Program-made: the position numbers and the translations under genes
Notes under the pieces: model-generated
Seen by the model: only the letters and a program-made list of their open reading frames with translations
Told to the model about the DNA's origin: nothing
The model's database searches: none
In this document: positions 44,090-52,991 of the stretch, piece by piece
Layout: each line of letters begins with the position of its first letter
Position numbering within the stretch: position 1 is the first letter of the stretch
Source of the DNA: Branchiostoma floridae
Taxonomy: Eukaryota; Chordata; Leptocardii; Amphioxiformes; Branchiostomatidae
Assembly (NCBI RefSeq): GCF_000003815.2
Contig: NW_023365792.1
Span: forward strand, 61,262-117,622
Reading direction: 5' to 3'
Length of the DNA stretch: 56,361 bases

Positions 44090-44123
44090 ATTGTGTGTGT
44101 GTGTGTGTGGGGGGGGGGGGGGG
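44090..44123 (+). repeat. (TG)n followed by a G run
   Basis: About eight TG units and then about 18 G. A likely assembly-fragile site. Confidence 0.9.
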
Positions 44124-44179
44124 TAACCGGTGTGGAAAACTGGCTTCTACGTAACAGGGTTTATCGGTGTTTCCACAAG

Positions 44180-44345
44180 CATGCCGACGGGGAAAGCTCC
44201 AACAACGACGGGGAATGCTCTAACAGGGAATGTGCCAGATGACGGGGAATAGTTCAGACGGGGAATCCCCACGACGGCGGGAAATCCTCTATGCTAAAAA
44301 AAAATCTGACGGGGAAACATCTTTGCGGGGAAACCTCCCGTTACC
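44180..44345 (-). repeat. Cluster of CGACGGGG motifs, right
   Basis: At least seven GACGGGGAA-type words in 165 bases. They are reverse complements of the words at 42425-42515, and two share longer context (GGAGCTTTCCCCGTCG). The pair may be the ends of an element of about 1.9 kb, although the order of the longer words is not a strict mirror image. Confidence 0.7.
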
Positions 44346-44705
44346 CTGCAATTAAATGGCTTAGATTATACCTTGGTAACTGTTTATCTATAAACTTATG
44401 AAGCTCTTAATGATGAGGGTAAGAATGCCTTTTAGCTAAAATGTTGTGCTATCTGCTTTAATTACCTCCCAGTTTTTCTATGAACTTTGAACTTTATTAA
44501 AATCACCACTTTGCAGGCAATTTAGCCTGAATTGTGTTGGTGTTCACAAGCTTCGTTATTAAACATTGTTTAAAAAGTTATTACAATTTTAAAGGCATAC
44601 TTTACATTGACTTATAATTTTGCTTAAAATCACAAATTACAGACGTTTACTATACAATATTTGTAACAATGAGTTCGGTACACGTCATACGGATGTGATA
44701 GTGCG

Positions 44706-45395
44706 TTAATTGTCATTCAACAGAGCAAGGGCCCTGGGGATAAACGATTGCGAATGTCTGTTGGACCGGCTCAGTGGCAGCTTAAAACGGGGAGCCCGTC
44801 GTAGCTGGTACTGACACTCTGTAGCCGGCTGCAGGAACTCCTGGCAAGGGTGAGTGGCGTCAGCCACCACTCTTCTCAGTTCACGTACAGTCGCATCCCG
44901 TCTCCGGGACTCCAAGGTAGGTAGCTGTTCGTAGGGTATACCGATGATCCTGCAACAGGACCTCTGGACTTTCTCCAGCTCTTCAGCCAGACCGCGGGGT
45001 AGACCTCCCCACACCGGTGAGCCGTACTCCAGTACTGGGCGGATGAATGTCTTGTAGATCTGGAGAAGTACGTCTGCTGGAAGCCCGGCTCGTTTGGACA
45101 GTCGCAAGTAGTGAATCCTGGGGCTGACTTTCGACAACATGTACTCAATGTGCGGGCCCCAGGACAAGTCGTCGCTGACTATCACTCCAAGGAGTTTGAA
45201 CCTCCGCACACGCTCTACGTTCTCCCCGTTCAAAGTAAGTGGAGGGGGGTTCACTGCCTCCTTACGACAGCTGACCACCATGTCTTTGGTCTTTTTCACA
45301 TTAGCTGCCATACTGTAGGACTTCGCCCAAGAGTCAACTTCATTGATGGCAAGTTGCATTTGGCCTGGTAGCGATCCCATGAGAAGTTCTACACA
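44706..45395 (-). pseudogene. LINE reverse transcriptase C-terminal fragment, CR1/L2-like
   Basis: About 230 residues on the minus strand, intact frame. It starts in the thumb (MQLAINEVDSWAKSYSMAANVKKTK) and has FKLLGVIVSDDLSWGPHI, RPVLEYGSPVWGGLP and, at the end, SFIPRALALLN. These are standard C-terminal blocks of Jockey-superfamily LINEs. The palm with the active site is missing (5' truncation near 45395). Confidence 0.85.
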
Positions 45396-46018
45396 GAACG
45401 TCTCATACTTACGCCCCCCTCCCCACTCTAAGAATCGAACGTGCAACGTGTAACGTTTAATACCTTTCAAAGTTTTCGTTTTTGTGAAACAATATACTTA
45501 GCCTAGTCTTCATATCATCATATCAACACCAATCACTATGCATACTACATATTTTCAGTCCCAAAAATCATGACAGATCCACCCGTTAATGCTGTTAGCA
45601 TAGTTCATAATGCGCTGAAACTTATAACAATAAAATCTTGACACAAACTACAAAGATTCATAAATAAATGAATACCTGACCTTTGTGATGTGCACGTGGT
45701 TGTGACACGTTTCCCATCCGATGCTCCGAAAAATAACGCCAAGGATTAAAAATAATATAACAAAAAAAAAAAAAACAAATAAAAAAAAAAAAACTGTTTT
45801 GCAGGCAGTCACTCAGTGCAGAAGCAGAGTGAAGATAGCCCCATGTTCCGAACGCAAGTGCTGCACATTCGAATTCAGACTCAAATCTGCCTCCGCGTTT
45901 GAAGTACAAAAAGGGAAAACATTCAACTTTACGTTACATGACAACATTGTTAAATTAAATCTGACTTTCCTGAAACACTATAGAGGGTACTGTTGTTGCA
46001 GTTTTTGTTGTAAGCGGT
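45396..46018. other. Interior of foldback 2, no gene recognised
   Basis: AT-rich with two A runs at about 45763-45793. No supported ORF. Confidence 0.4.
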
Positions 46019-46850
46019 GACGTCCCCCGCTACCCTCGTAGCGGCAAGACCTACTACAATACTACAGGACGTTTCAGACCATATGTAAAATGTAATACAC
46101 CAGTAGGAACGGTCAAGCACAACATCTTTCACAGATGAAGGGCCAGGTCGTCCCGTAAACCAGCAGTGGCGTTCCCCGCTACCCTCGTAGCGGCAAGACC
46201 TACTACAATACTACACTACTACAGGGCATTTAAGACCATCCGTATAATGTAATACGTCAGTAGGCACGGTCAACCTCAATATCTTTTACGGCATGAAAGG
46301 CCAGGTCGTCCCGTACACCAGAAGTGGCGTGTCCCGCTAGCCTTACAGCGGCAAGACCTACTACAATACTACACTGCTACAGGGCATTTCAGACCATCCG
46401 TATAATGTAATACATCAGTAGGAACGGTCAACCTCAATATCTATTACGGCATGGAAGGCCAGGTCGTCCCGTACACCAGCAGTGGCGTGCTCCGCTATCC
46501 ACGTAGCGGCAAGACCTACTACAATACTACACTACTACAGGGCATTTCAGACCATCCGTATAATGTAATACATCAGTAGGAACGGTCAACCTCAATATCT
46601 ATTACGGCATGGAAGGCCAGGTCGTCCCGTACACCAGCAGTGGCGTGCTCCGCTATCCACGTAGCGGCAAGACCTACTACAATACTACACTACTACAGGG
46701 CATTTCAGACCATCGGTATAATGTAATACATCAGTAGAAACGGTCAACCTCAATATCTATTACGGCATGGAAGGCCAGGTCGCCCCGTACGTGAGCAGCG
46801 GTGTAACCCGCTAGCCTTACAGCGGCAAGACCTACTACCCCAGGCAGGCC
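46019..46850 (-). repeat. Array B, right (inverted)
   Basis: Five units of the same ~155-bp repeat as 33575-35105, in reverse orientation (GGCCAGGTCGTCCCGTAC at about 46141, 46301, 46458, 46616, 46776). Fewer units than on the left. Confidence 0.95.
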
Positions 46851-46918
46851 ACCGCATCCCTGGAATAATATATCGCGATGATGCCTCTTTCACATGTACT
46901 GCGCGATCGGGTATGGAC

Positions 46919-47492
46919 CAGGAAAGCATCAGAAAATCTTCAATTCATTATTTTCCAGTAGTTTACTCATTAAAAAGTTGATGTACGTCAATTTTTACAT
47001 TAATCCGCCCAATATGACCCTGTAGACACGTTTGAACTTCGCGCTCTCCTCCCCCGAGTCTCCCGCCGCGCTGGCCGATGACGTAATGGCCTCGTTCTGA
47101 TTGCCTGCGCGCTGACGTCACAAATCAGAATTGAAACTTCTGGCCATGCCAGCCATTTTGCTCGGTGAACCTCGGTCCCTTCGGCGGGAAATCACACCGC
47201 CATTCTGGAGCCAGTCCGTTGTTGTTGACATTAACTTCGTGGACCTGTAAGTCGCGTTGTGAGCTGTCTACGAAGCCATAGTCCCCGGGAGACTGAGCAT
47301 GAATGGGCTTGTCTGCGAGTGAACCGCGCGACGGTACGAATCAAAACAATGGTGGTGGGGGAGGTTTCGAGAGTGAAAACGTGTCTACAGGGTCATATTG
47401 GGCGGATTAATGTAAAAATTGACGTACATCAACTTTTTAATGAGTAAACTACTGGAAAATAATGAATTGAAGATTTTCTGATGCTTTCCTTT
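46919..47492. mobile_element. MITE-like element with ~115-bp inverted ends
   Basis: 46921-47036 and 47377-47490 are near-perfect inverted copies (ends GGAAAGCATCAGAAAATC; inner limit near TAGACACGTTT). The element is about 570 bp, without ORF, and interrupts array A close to its border with array B. No clear duplication of the target was seen. The inner part includes a CpG-rich stretch. Confidence 0.85.
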
Positions 47493-47999
47493 AATAGGCC
47501 GGGCATCCCTGGCTGCGCTTGCCGACAATTTCGTGACGTTGTCGACGCGTACCTCGTGATGATGTAGCGTACACATGGACGTCGCGATCGGGCACGGGCC
47601 CCGACAGGCCCCCGCATCCCTGGCTGCGCTTGCGTACAATTTCGTGACGTTGTCGACGCGTACCTCGTGATGATGTAGCGTACACATGGACGGCACGATC
47701 GGGCACGGGCCCCGACAGGCCCCCGTATCCCTGGCTGCGCTTGCCGACAATTGTGACGTTATCGACGCGTACCTCGTGATGATGTAGCGTACACATGGAC
47801 GGCACGATCGGGCACGGGCCCCGACAGGCCCCCGTATCCCTGGCTGCGCTTGCCGACAATTGTGACGTTATCGACGCGTACCTCGTGATGATGTAGCGTA
47901 CACATGGATGTCGCGATCGGGCATGGACCACCGACAGGCCTCCGCATCCCTGGCTGCGCTTGCCGGCAATTTCGTGATGTCTTACACGAAACATCTGCC
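47493..47999 (-). repeat. Array A, right (inverted)
   Basis: About four and a half units of the ~112-bp repeat in reverse orientation, ending in the inverted terminus shared with 32938. Confidence 0.95.
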
Positions 48000-48406
48000 T
48001 TATTCTGTTTATTTTGGGTAGTCTTAGCATGTTACAGAAGGATTCCGACCATTTTAATTTATAAAATTAGTATGAAACTTGCGTGTTGTAGGCGAGTTTC
48101 TATATAGTGGGTAGTGAATATGCATTCTTCATCAGAGGGAGGATATGTGGGATGCATCTTAAAAAAGGAAATGAAAGGAACACGTAGTGCATTCCACAAT
48201 TCTTGGGTATCGGCCCCAGTTAAATTAATTACAATTGATAGAAAGTTTTACAACATCAAGGTAATCTAAGTAAGCCAAAGACCACGTCCAGTTACACAAG
48301 TCTTTATAATAACTAAGCTAAAAGATAGTCAAGTTTGGTCGTATAGTTGCTTACAGTAATTTTAAAATTGGAATAGGAAATCATATAGATCATTGCTCAT
48401 TTTCAG
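48000..48406 (+). other. Non-coding stretch before the pol exon
   Basis: AT-rich, ending in an acceptor (CTCATTTTCAG, AG at 48405-48406). Likely intron or spacer of the DIRS-like element. Confidence 0.45.
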
Positions 48407-48849
48407 ACGTTCCAAGCGGGGTCGGCAACCCAAGCTTTTGAGTTGCAATTCCCGGTTAAGCCGCTGGAGGCACTCCATGAGCACGTGGCAGGGACTGAGA
48501 CCTGGATTACAAGAACCGGGAACAGCGCTGCCGTCGTATCGCCTCCGTTAGATTCAGTAGCACAAGGGAAGATTAAGGCGTCGGCAGACTCCCTTTTGTT
48601 CAGAGATCCGGATAAGTTTAGGGCAGGGGGTTTACACAAGCAGGCCTCTGAATGGAACAATCTTATGATGGATATAGAAAGCTGGTCGGAGGTGAAAGAT
48701 TGGATAAATAATGGGGTAAACATGTTAGATTTCATCCAGCCATTTAAAGGAAAGTTTAAGGGTAAGTTTTATGACACCGCTTTTCCACCTCCGACCACTG
48801 TTCCTAACAACAAAAAACATGTATTCCTTTTGCTGAGTTTATTTCTAAT

Positions 48850-49396
48850 ACTATCCACAGCAGGATTGTAACAGGTGCAGTAGAGGTGTGGGAAGAGTGG
48901 GCTCAGTGTCTCCGCCATATATCGGGTCACCCCTTACAGTGGAGCCCAATAAACCCAGACTCTGTTTGGATTTGAGGTATTTGAATAAATAGATGAAGGA
49001 CTGCCCGTTTACTCTTGACACAGTTATAGATGTCACCAGGTATCTAGAAAGAGGGCATTTTCAGACAGTGGTAGACGACAAGAGCGGCTATGATCATCTT
49101 TTTTTAACAGAAACTAGCAAACCATTAGTGGGTTTTCAATTGGGCGGATGGTATTTTGTGTCAGCACTCAGCAGTGATCAGTTTCGGCTGGAAATGTAGT
49201 CCGTTTGTCTATCAACAAGTTGGTCTTGTTGCAATGCACAAGATTAGGGCTATGGGAGTACCGTCAGCTCTGTATATAGATGACAGGCATGCGGGTCAGT
49301 TACAGCTTAAGATGGGTACCCAAATCAATATATGGTCATTCTACGAGTTGGCACAGGCGGCATGCTACATTTTGTGTTATATACTCTTGCGCTTAG
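48850..49396 (+). pseudogene. DIRS-like RT domain, first part
   Basis: Recognisable blocks in shifting frames: VEPNKPRLCLDLRYLNK (fingers), HFQTVVDDKSGYDHL (motif A, catalytic Asp), FGWKCSPFVYQQV (motif B region) and VPSALYIDDR (motif C). The YIDD motif matches the remnant at 2130-2540. The domain is cut at 49396 by an insertion. Confidence 0.85.
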
Positions 49397-49690
49397 TACA
49401 GGGTACGCTGAGTACGTACAGGGCAACCTAACCTAGCTACCACTCAGTGCATAGTGAACTAGACCTAGGTCAGGGCAACCTAGCCTATAGCCAGGGCAAA
49501 ACGAAACCCTTTACGCCGATTGGTCAATATCGTAAACTCAGGATAGAGCGCCCTGCACTAGGGAGGCACAGAAAAGGTATAAAAGGAGGAGTGGTCCGAT
49601 CTCTGTCATTCTTGAGAAAGACAAATTAAAGTCGAAACCGGTAGAATACCGTCGTCTCTGAGCTGTCATTTTCCCAAGCTACGAATGATG
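49397..49690 (+). mobile_element. 294-bp insertion with 17-bp target-site duplication
   Basis: Both sides carry TATACTCTTGCGCTTAG (49380-49396 and 49691-49707). The RT reading frame resumes in register after the second copy, so this is a clean insertion. It contains CAGGGCAACCTA repeats, an ATTGGTCAAT motif, TATAAAAG at 49578-49585, and a CTTGAGAAAGAC...GTCGAAACCGG stretch at 49611-49651. The last resembles the end regions of Penelope-like elements and their hammerhead-type motifs, but the match is incomplete. A short non-autonomous retroelement is the best guess. Confidence 0.75.
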
Positions 49691-49707
49691 TATACTCTTG
49701 CGCTTAG

Positions 49708-50500
49708 GATATACTGTGAGATTTGCCAAATCTCAGCTAGATCCCACGGTAAAAACAGTCTTTCTAGGGATGATCATCAACTCATTAACCCTGTAATTTG
49801 GCTTGCCAGAGAAGAAGAAGCAAAACTTTGCACAATTTAGGGAGAAAGTCCTGGATAATCACGAAGTACCCGTGAAGGTCTTAGAAAAAGTAACATCACA
49901 TCTGCCGGGAAATGTTTATAGAAATCAGCAATCGGAAAAGCTAGGTAGAATGGCAAAGATTACAGAAGGGGTACGAAGGGAGTTGTTATATTGGAGATTG
50001 TTGGACTCTTGGACAGGTTGTATGACTTGGAAGTCAGAGAAACATGAAGTCCTAGAGCTGTCGTTGTATGACTTGGAAGTCAGAGAAACATGAAGTCCTA
50101 GAGCTGTCGTCAGATGCCTCAGGGTTTAGATGGGCTGGAGTGGTACATGAGTCAGGCAATACGGTACTATGTGGGGATTATTGGCAGAAGGGGAAGTAGA
50201 CAAGCATATCTCAGTAAAAGAAACCGAAGCCCTAAGAAGGACCCTGATATCTGTGCAAGACAAAGTGAGAGACAAGCGTGTGGACGCCAGGGTAGATAAT
50301 CAAACCCTAGTAAGGGCCTGGGAGAACCAGGGGGGAAGAGTAAGAAGATTAATGAGGCAATAGTTAGGCTTTGGGAAGTCACGTTACAGCTTAATATTGA
50401 TGTGAATTTGCAGTACATTCCGTCACGAGGCTGACAAACCGTATAGAAAGTTTCTGTTCACGGACGTGCAGTTACTGCCAGAACTGTGGCAAAAGATAGA
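49708..50500 (+). pseudogene. DIRS-like RT end and RNase H
   Basis: After the insertion RT goes on with RFAKSQLDPT and VFLGMIIN. RNase H follows in several frames: LSSDASGFRWAGVVHESG (first catalytic Asp), SVKETEALRRTL (catalytic Glu), ARVDNQTLVRAW (catalytic Asp) and LQYIPSRG. Frames change around 50110 and 50330. RNase H removes the RNA strand during reverse transcription. Confidence 0.8.
50018..50109 (+). repeat. 46-bp tandem duplication in pol
   Basis: A unit beginning TTGTATGACTTGGAAGTCAG occurs twice in direct succession (50018 and 50064). The length is not a multiple of three, so it shifts the RNase H frame. Confidence 0.9.
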
Positions 50501-50588
50501 CGCGGAGTTTGGAGGCAAGGATGGTTTTGACACAGCAAAAGGCGCTAGTAACAATTATTGTACCTGATTTTTACTCTAGGAAGTTCTG

Positions 50589-51148
50589 GTGGCCAGTTTT
50601 ACTCAAGAACGCAGACAAAGAGGCCAGAGTAGCAATATCGGGACAACGGGTCTTCAGATACCCGACCCAGGGGCAGGGTTGGAGGTTGCTTCCAACAAAG
50701 TGGGACCTATGGGCCTTCCGCCACAACCCGTAGGTTTCACCGGAGCGGCAAGGCTGTGGGTACCAGCGGTAAACTGCATTAGTTGTAATTATCCAAATGA
50801 TTTTGATTGTAATTTTTGTCAAAAATGTGGAGAGAAAAACAAAAAACAAGAGAGTACTGAAAGGAGACAGAGAATTCAAATAAATTACAAAGACATCGAC
50901 ACAAGATTCGAGGAAATTATGGGAGCGGGAGACAGTTTGGCGTATGTTAAACAAAAACGGTCATTGACAGATCTTCTGAACAGATTTCTGGAGTCTCTGG
51001 TTCCACTGAAATCAATCTTTTCAGCCTCTCCGAATGACATTATAAAATTCCTAATCTTTAAGGACCAACAAGGTAAAACAAAAGTCCATAAAGTGAGTTG
51101 TGAGAGGAACCAAGGTACATGCACTTGCCAAACACGTCTAGCTTTTAA
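50589..51148 (+). pseudogene. Zinc ribbon and N-terminal part of the tyrosine recombinase
   Basis: An open frame of about 185 residues. It has a CxxC...CxxC ribbon (CISCNYPND ... FCQKCG) followed by a helical, charged segment (YKDIDTRFEEIM, KRSLTDLLNRFLESL, NDIIKFLIFKDQQGKT) that looks like the core-binding domain of a tyrosine recombinase. The frame runs into a TTAA-flanked insertion at 51149 and comes to a stop inside it. Confidence 0.75.
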
Positions 51149-51951
51149 CCCTCAAAGACCCGAGTGGGGTCCATTTGGACCCCGGGCGTAAATTTTGATG
51201 TACCATTTGAACATTTTTAATCTGAAGAAAAAAATCCTTCCATGACTTTGTCGATCAATATCTTCTACACCTTCTCCGAAGTTTTAACGAAGATTGGTTC
51301 AATACTATGGAAATAATTAAGAAAGTCCGTGTTCAGTCCGTCTGGGGTCCAAATGGACCCCAGCAGTTTTTAAAACAAATGTTTGAGACTAACTCCTTAA
51401 CTACTTATCGTATGACCACCAAACTTTTAGAGGATACTAAACATGTAAAGTTAAATCCGCATAGAAACTTCTGTGTCATTACCATAAAATATGACGACAT
51501 TATGACGTCATTTAGATAATAAGGGCGGCCATCTTGGATTTTCACTAATGACGTCATGAAATTAGCATAAATTATAAATTTTGAATCATGAAATCAACAT
51601 TGAATTTCCTAGAATTTCTTTGTTGTTAGAAAACAAGTGTAGTTTATGAAGAAAACATTGTTTAAATTGAAATTGACAATTTTTTGGGAAAATATGCCTT
51701 TTCGAATTCCGTTGCCATGGCAACCGCAAAAAATGATAAACTTACTTTATTGACTAAAATATTTGCTAACTATATTTTGTGATATATTACAAAGTTTCGT
51801 AGCTTTTGCGTTAGCCGTTCATGAGTTATGCGACATAAAAGTTGCTGAGGGCCTCAAAATTCCCCTCTTTGGTAAGAATAGGTTTAGTGCAAAACATGGT
51901 CGTTCCGATCTTTTGCATAAATTATGATGATGAGCTGGAATTAGCAACGCT
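51149..51951 (+). mobile_element. 803-bp TTAA-flanked insertion, piggyBac-like
   Basis: Flanked by TTAA (51145-51148 and 51952-51955); the left end begins CCCTCAAAGACCC. The recombinase frame on both sides is in register once the segment and one TTAA are removed, as expected for a TTAA-specific insertion. Two perfect palindromes, GGGGTCCATTTGGACCCC (51165-51182) and GGGGTCCAAATGGACCCC (51344-51361), lie in the left third. The right end does not show the matching inverted CCC terminus, so the family call is tentative. No ORF. Confidence 0.7.
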
Positions 51952-51955
51952 TTAA

Positions 51956-52433
51956 CATCTCAAAATATTCCTCTTACATTGACGAAGCAATGTATGTACA
52001 ATGATCACTGATAAGAATTGGAACTGAGATTTTAGTCGATAAATATGTAGAGACCGCAAGATGGCTCTCTATAGATTTGAAGGGTGGCTTGTTATTTAGG
52101 TCAACGTCCAAAGAAGGGCTTGTGTTAGTAGAGGCTCCATCCACAGCTGCTTTGGACAATGCTTTCAGGAGCTCGAGATATTTAGAAAGACTGGGTATAT
52201 ATGAAGGTGATACCTTACATGGTTGTAGAACCGGATGTGCCATTTCAATGCACATGGCGGGTGCATCGGATGCGGATATCATGGGTCACGTAGGATGGTT
52301 CACAAGGAGAACAGCATCTTATTACATGAAGATAGCACAGGTAATGGAAGTAGGAAAAGCGTCCCAGAGTTTAGCTTCAAAGGAAGTGCAACAGGCAGTG
52401 GAAAGGTATACTGGAAACAACCAGTTATGCTAA
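51956..52433 (+). pseudogene. Tyrosine recombinase catalytic domain
   Basis: Contains the C-terminal catalytic pieces: TLHGCRTGCAI (HxxR), DIMGHVGWF (the second His) and ASYYMKIAQV (nucleophile Tyr). The first Arg would lie in the upstream RSTSKEG region. One TGA at 52002-52004 interrupts the frame upstream. In DIRS-like elements this enzyme inserts a circular DNA copy without making a target-site duplication. Confidence 0.85.
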
Positions 52434-52450
52434 CGTCACATTTACACAAA

Positions 52451-52611
52451 GGGGCCCTGACGGGTAGGTTAGGGGCTGAATTGCTGCACTTTCGGGCGGG
52501 GCCCCGTGAGACCCCCGGCGGCTGCCGGGCTATTTTGGGGCTCGGGCGAGCCCCCGGTTGATTCTAAGTCGGACTTAAAATCAACCGGGCCCCGGGCAGG
52601 AAAATACGCCG
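52451..52611 (+). repeat. GC-rich direct repeat, copy 1
   Basis: About 160 bases starting 17 bases after the recombinase stop. Shared blocks with copy 2: GGCGGCTGCCGGG-TATTTT, CGAGCCCCCGGTTG and AAGTCGGA-TTAAAAT. It includes a hairpin around TTGATTCTAAGTCGG. It could be a terminal repeat of the DIRS-like element. Confidence 0.75.
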
Positions 52612-52832
52612 AATCAAAGCCGTCAACTAATCGTGAATACATCGCCAGGGTCCCCTACAGTACTCGCCCGGTACTCGCCCGGTACCCCGACGGTACTCGA
52701 CGGTACAGGCGCAACCTTCTTGCATTGCAAACTATTGCATCCGTTGTGTCATCCCGGAACACCGCCAGGGCCGCTGACGGGGTCCCTCGGTCATCAAACA
52801 GGACAATTTTTGCCATGGTCACATTTCCACGT

Positions 52833-52991
52833 AGGGACCCTGGCGGGTAATTTACGGGCTGTTTTTTGGCTCTTCCGGTCGGGGTCCTTCTGGTCTCCCA
52901 GCGGCTGCCGGGTTATTTTTGGCCTCGGGCGGGACCCCGGTTGGTTTTAAGTCGGATTTAAAATGAGTCGGGCTCCCGGCGGGGAAATTAT
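52833..52991 (+). repeat. GC-rich direct repeat, copy 2
   Basis: Diverged second copy of 52451-52611 in the same orientation, about 220 bases downstream. Between the copies lies a run of short CGGTACTCG repeats (about 52655-52705). Confidence 0.75.

Larger units (their letters stand above)
32938..47999. mobile_element. Giant foldback transposon 2, satellite-armed
   Basis: The ends share an inverted GGCAGATGTTTC-TGTAAGACATC (32938 onward; reversed at 47970-47999). Inside the ends are array A (32938-33590; reversed at 47493-47999) and, further in, array B (33575-35105; reversed at 46019-46850). The order A-B ... B'-A' is a true mirror image. The whole is 15 kb, of which 5.4 kb is the nested TIR element with its LINE. 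No transposase was recognised. I could not find a convincing target-site duplication, because the flanks CCAGTTG and TTATTCTG do not match. It separates the gag-like and pol parts of the DIRS-like element. An older segmental inversion is a less likely alternative. Confidence 0.75.
48407..52433 (+). pseudogene. DIRS-like pol: RT, RNase H and tyrosine recombinase, broken
   Basis: Order of parts: an N-terminal linker (48407 to about 48830; VKDWINNGVNMLDFIQPFKG), RT fingers and palm (about 48850-49396, then 49708-49795), RNase H (about 50100-50440), zinc ribbon (50774-50836) and tyrosine recombinase (50840-51148, then 51956-52433). RT plus tyrosine recombinase without integrase defines the DIRS order; Ngaro is an alternative to DIRS proper, as no methyltransferase was recognised. 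Frame breaks at about 48805, 48885 and 49165, a stop at 48988, a 46-base tandem duplication and two insertions make it non-functional. Confidence 0.85.

Noticed and set aside
32938-47999. CRISPR-like arrays (regular repeats)
   Set aside because: Repeats are contiguous ~112- and ~155-bp tandem units without unique spacers, in a eukaryotic context.
32931-48007. A target-site duplication for foldback 2
   Set aside because: Flanks (CCAGTTG on the left, TTATTCTG on the right) do not match at any offset tried; the border may have eroded or the terminus may lie slightly further out.
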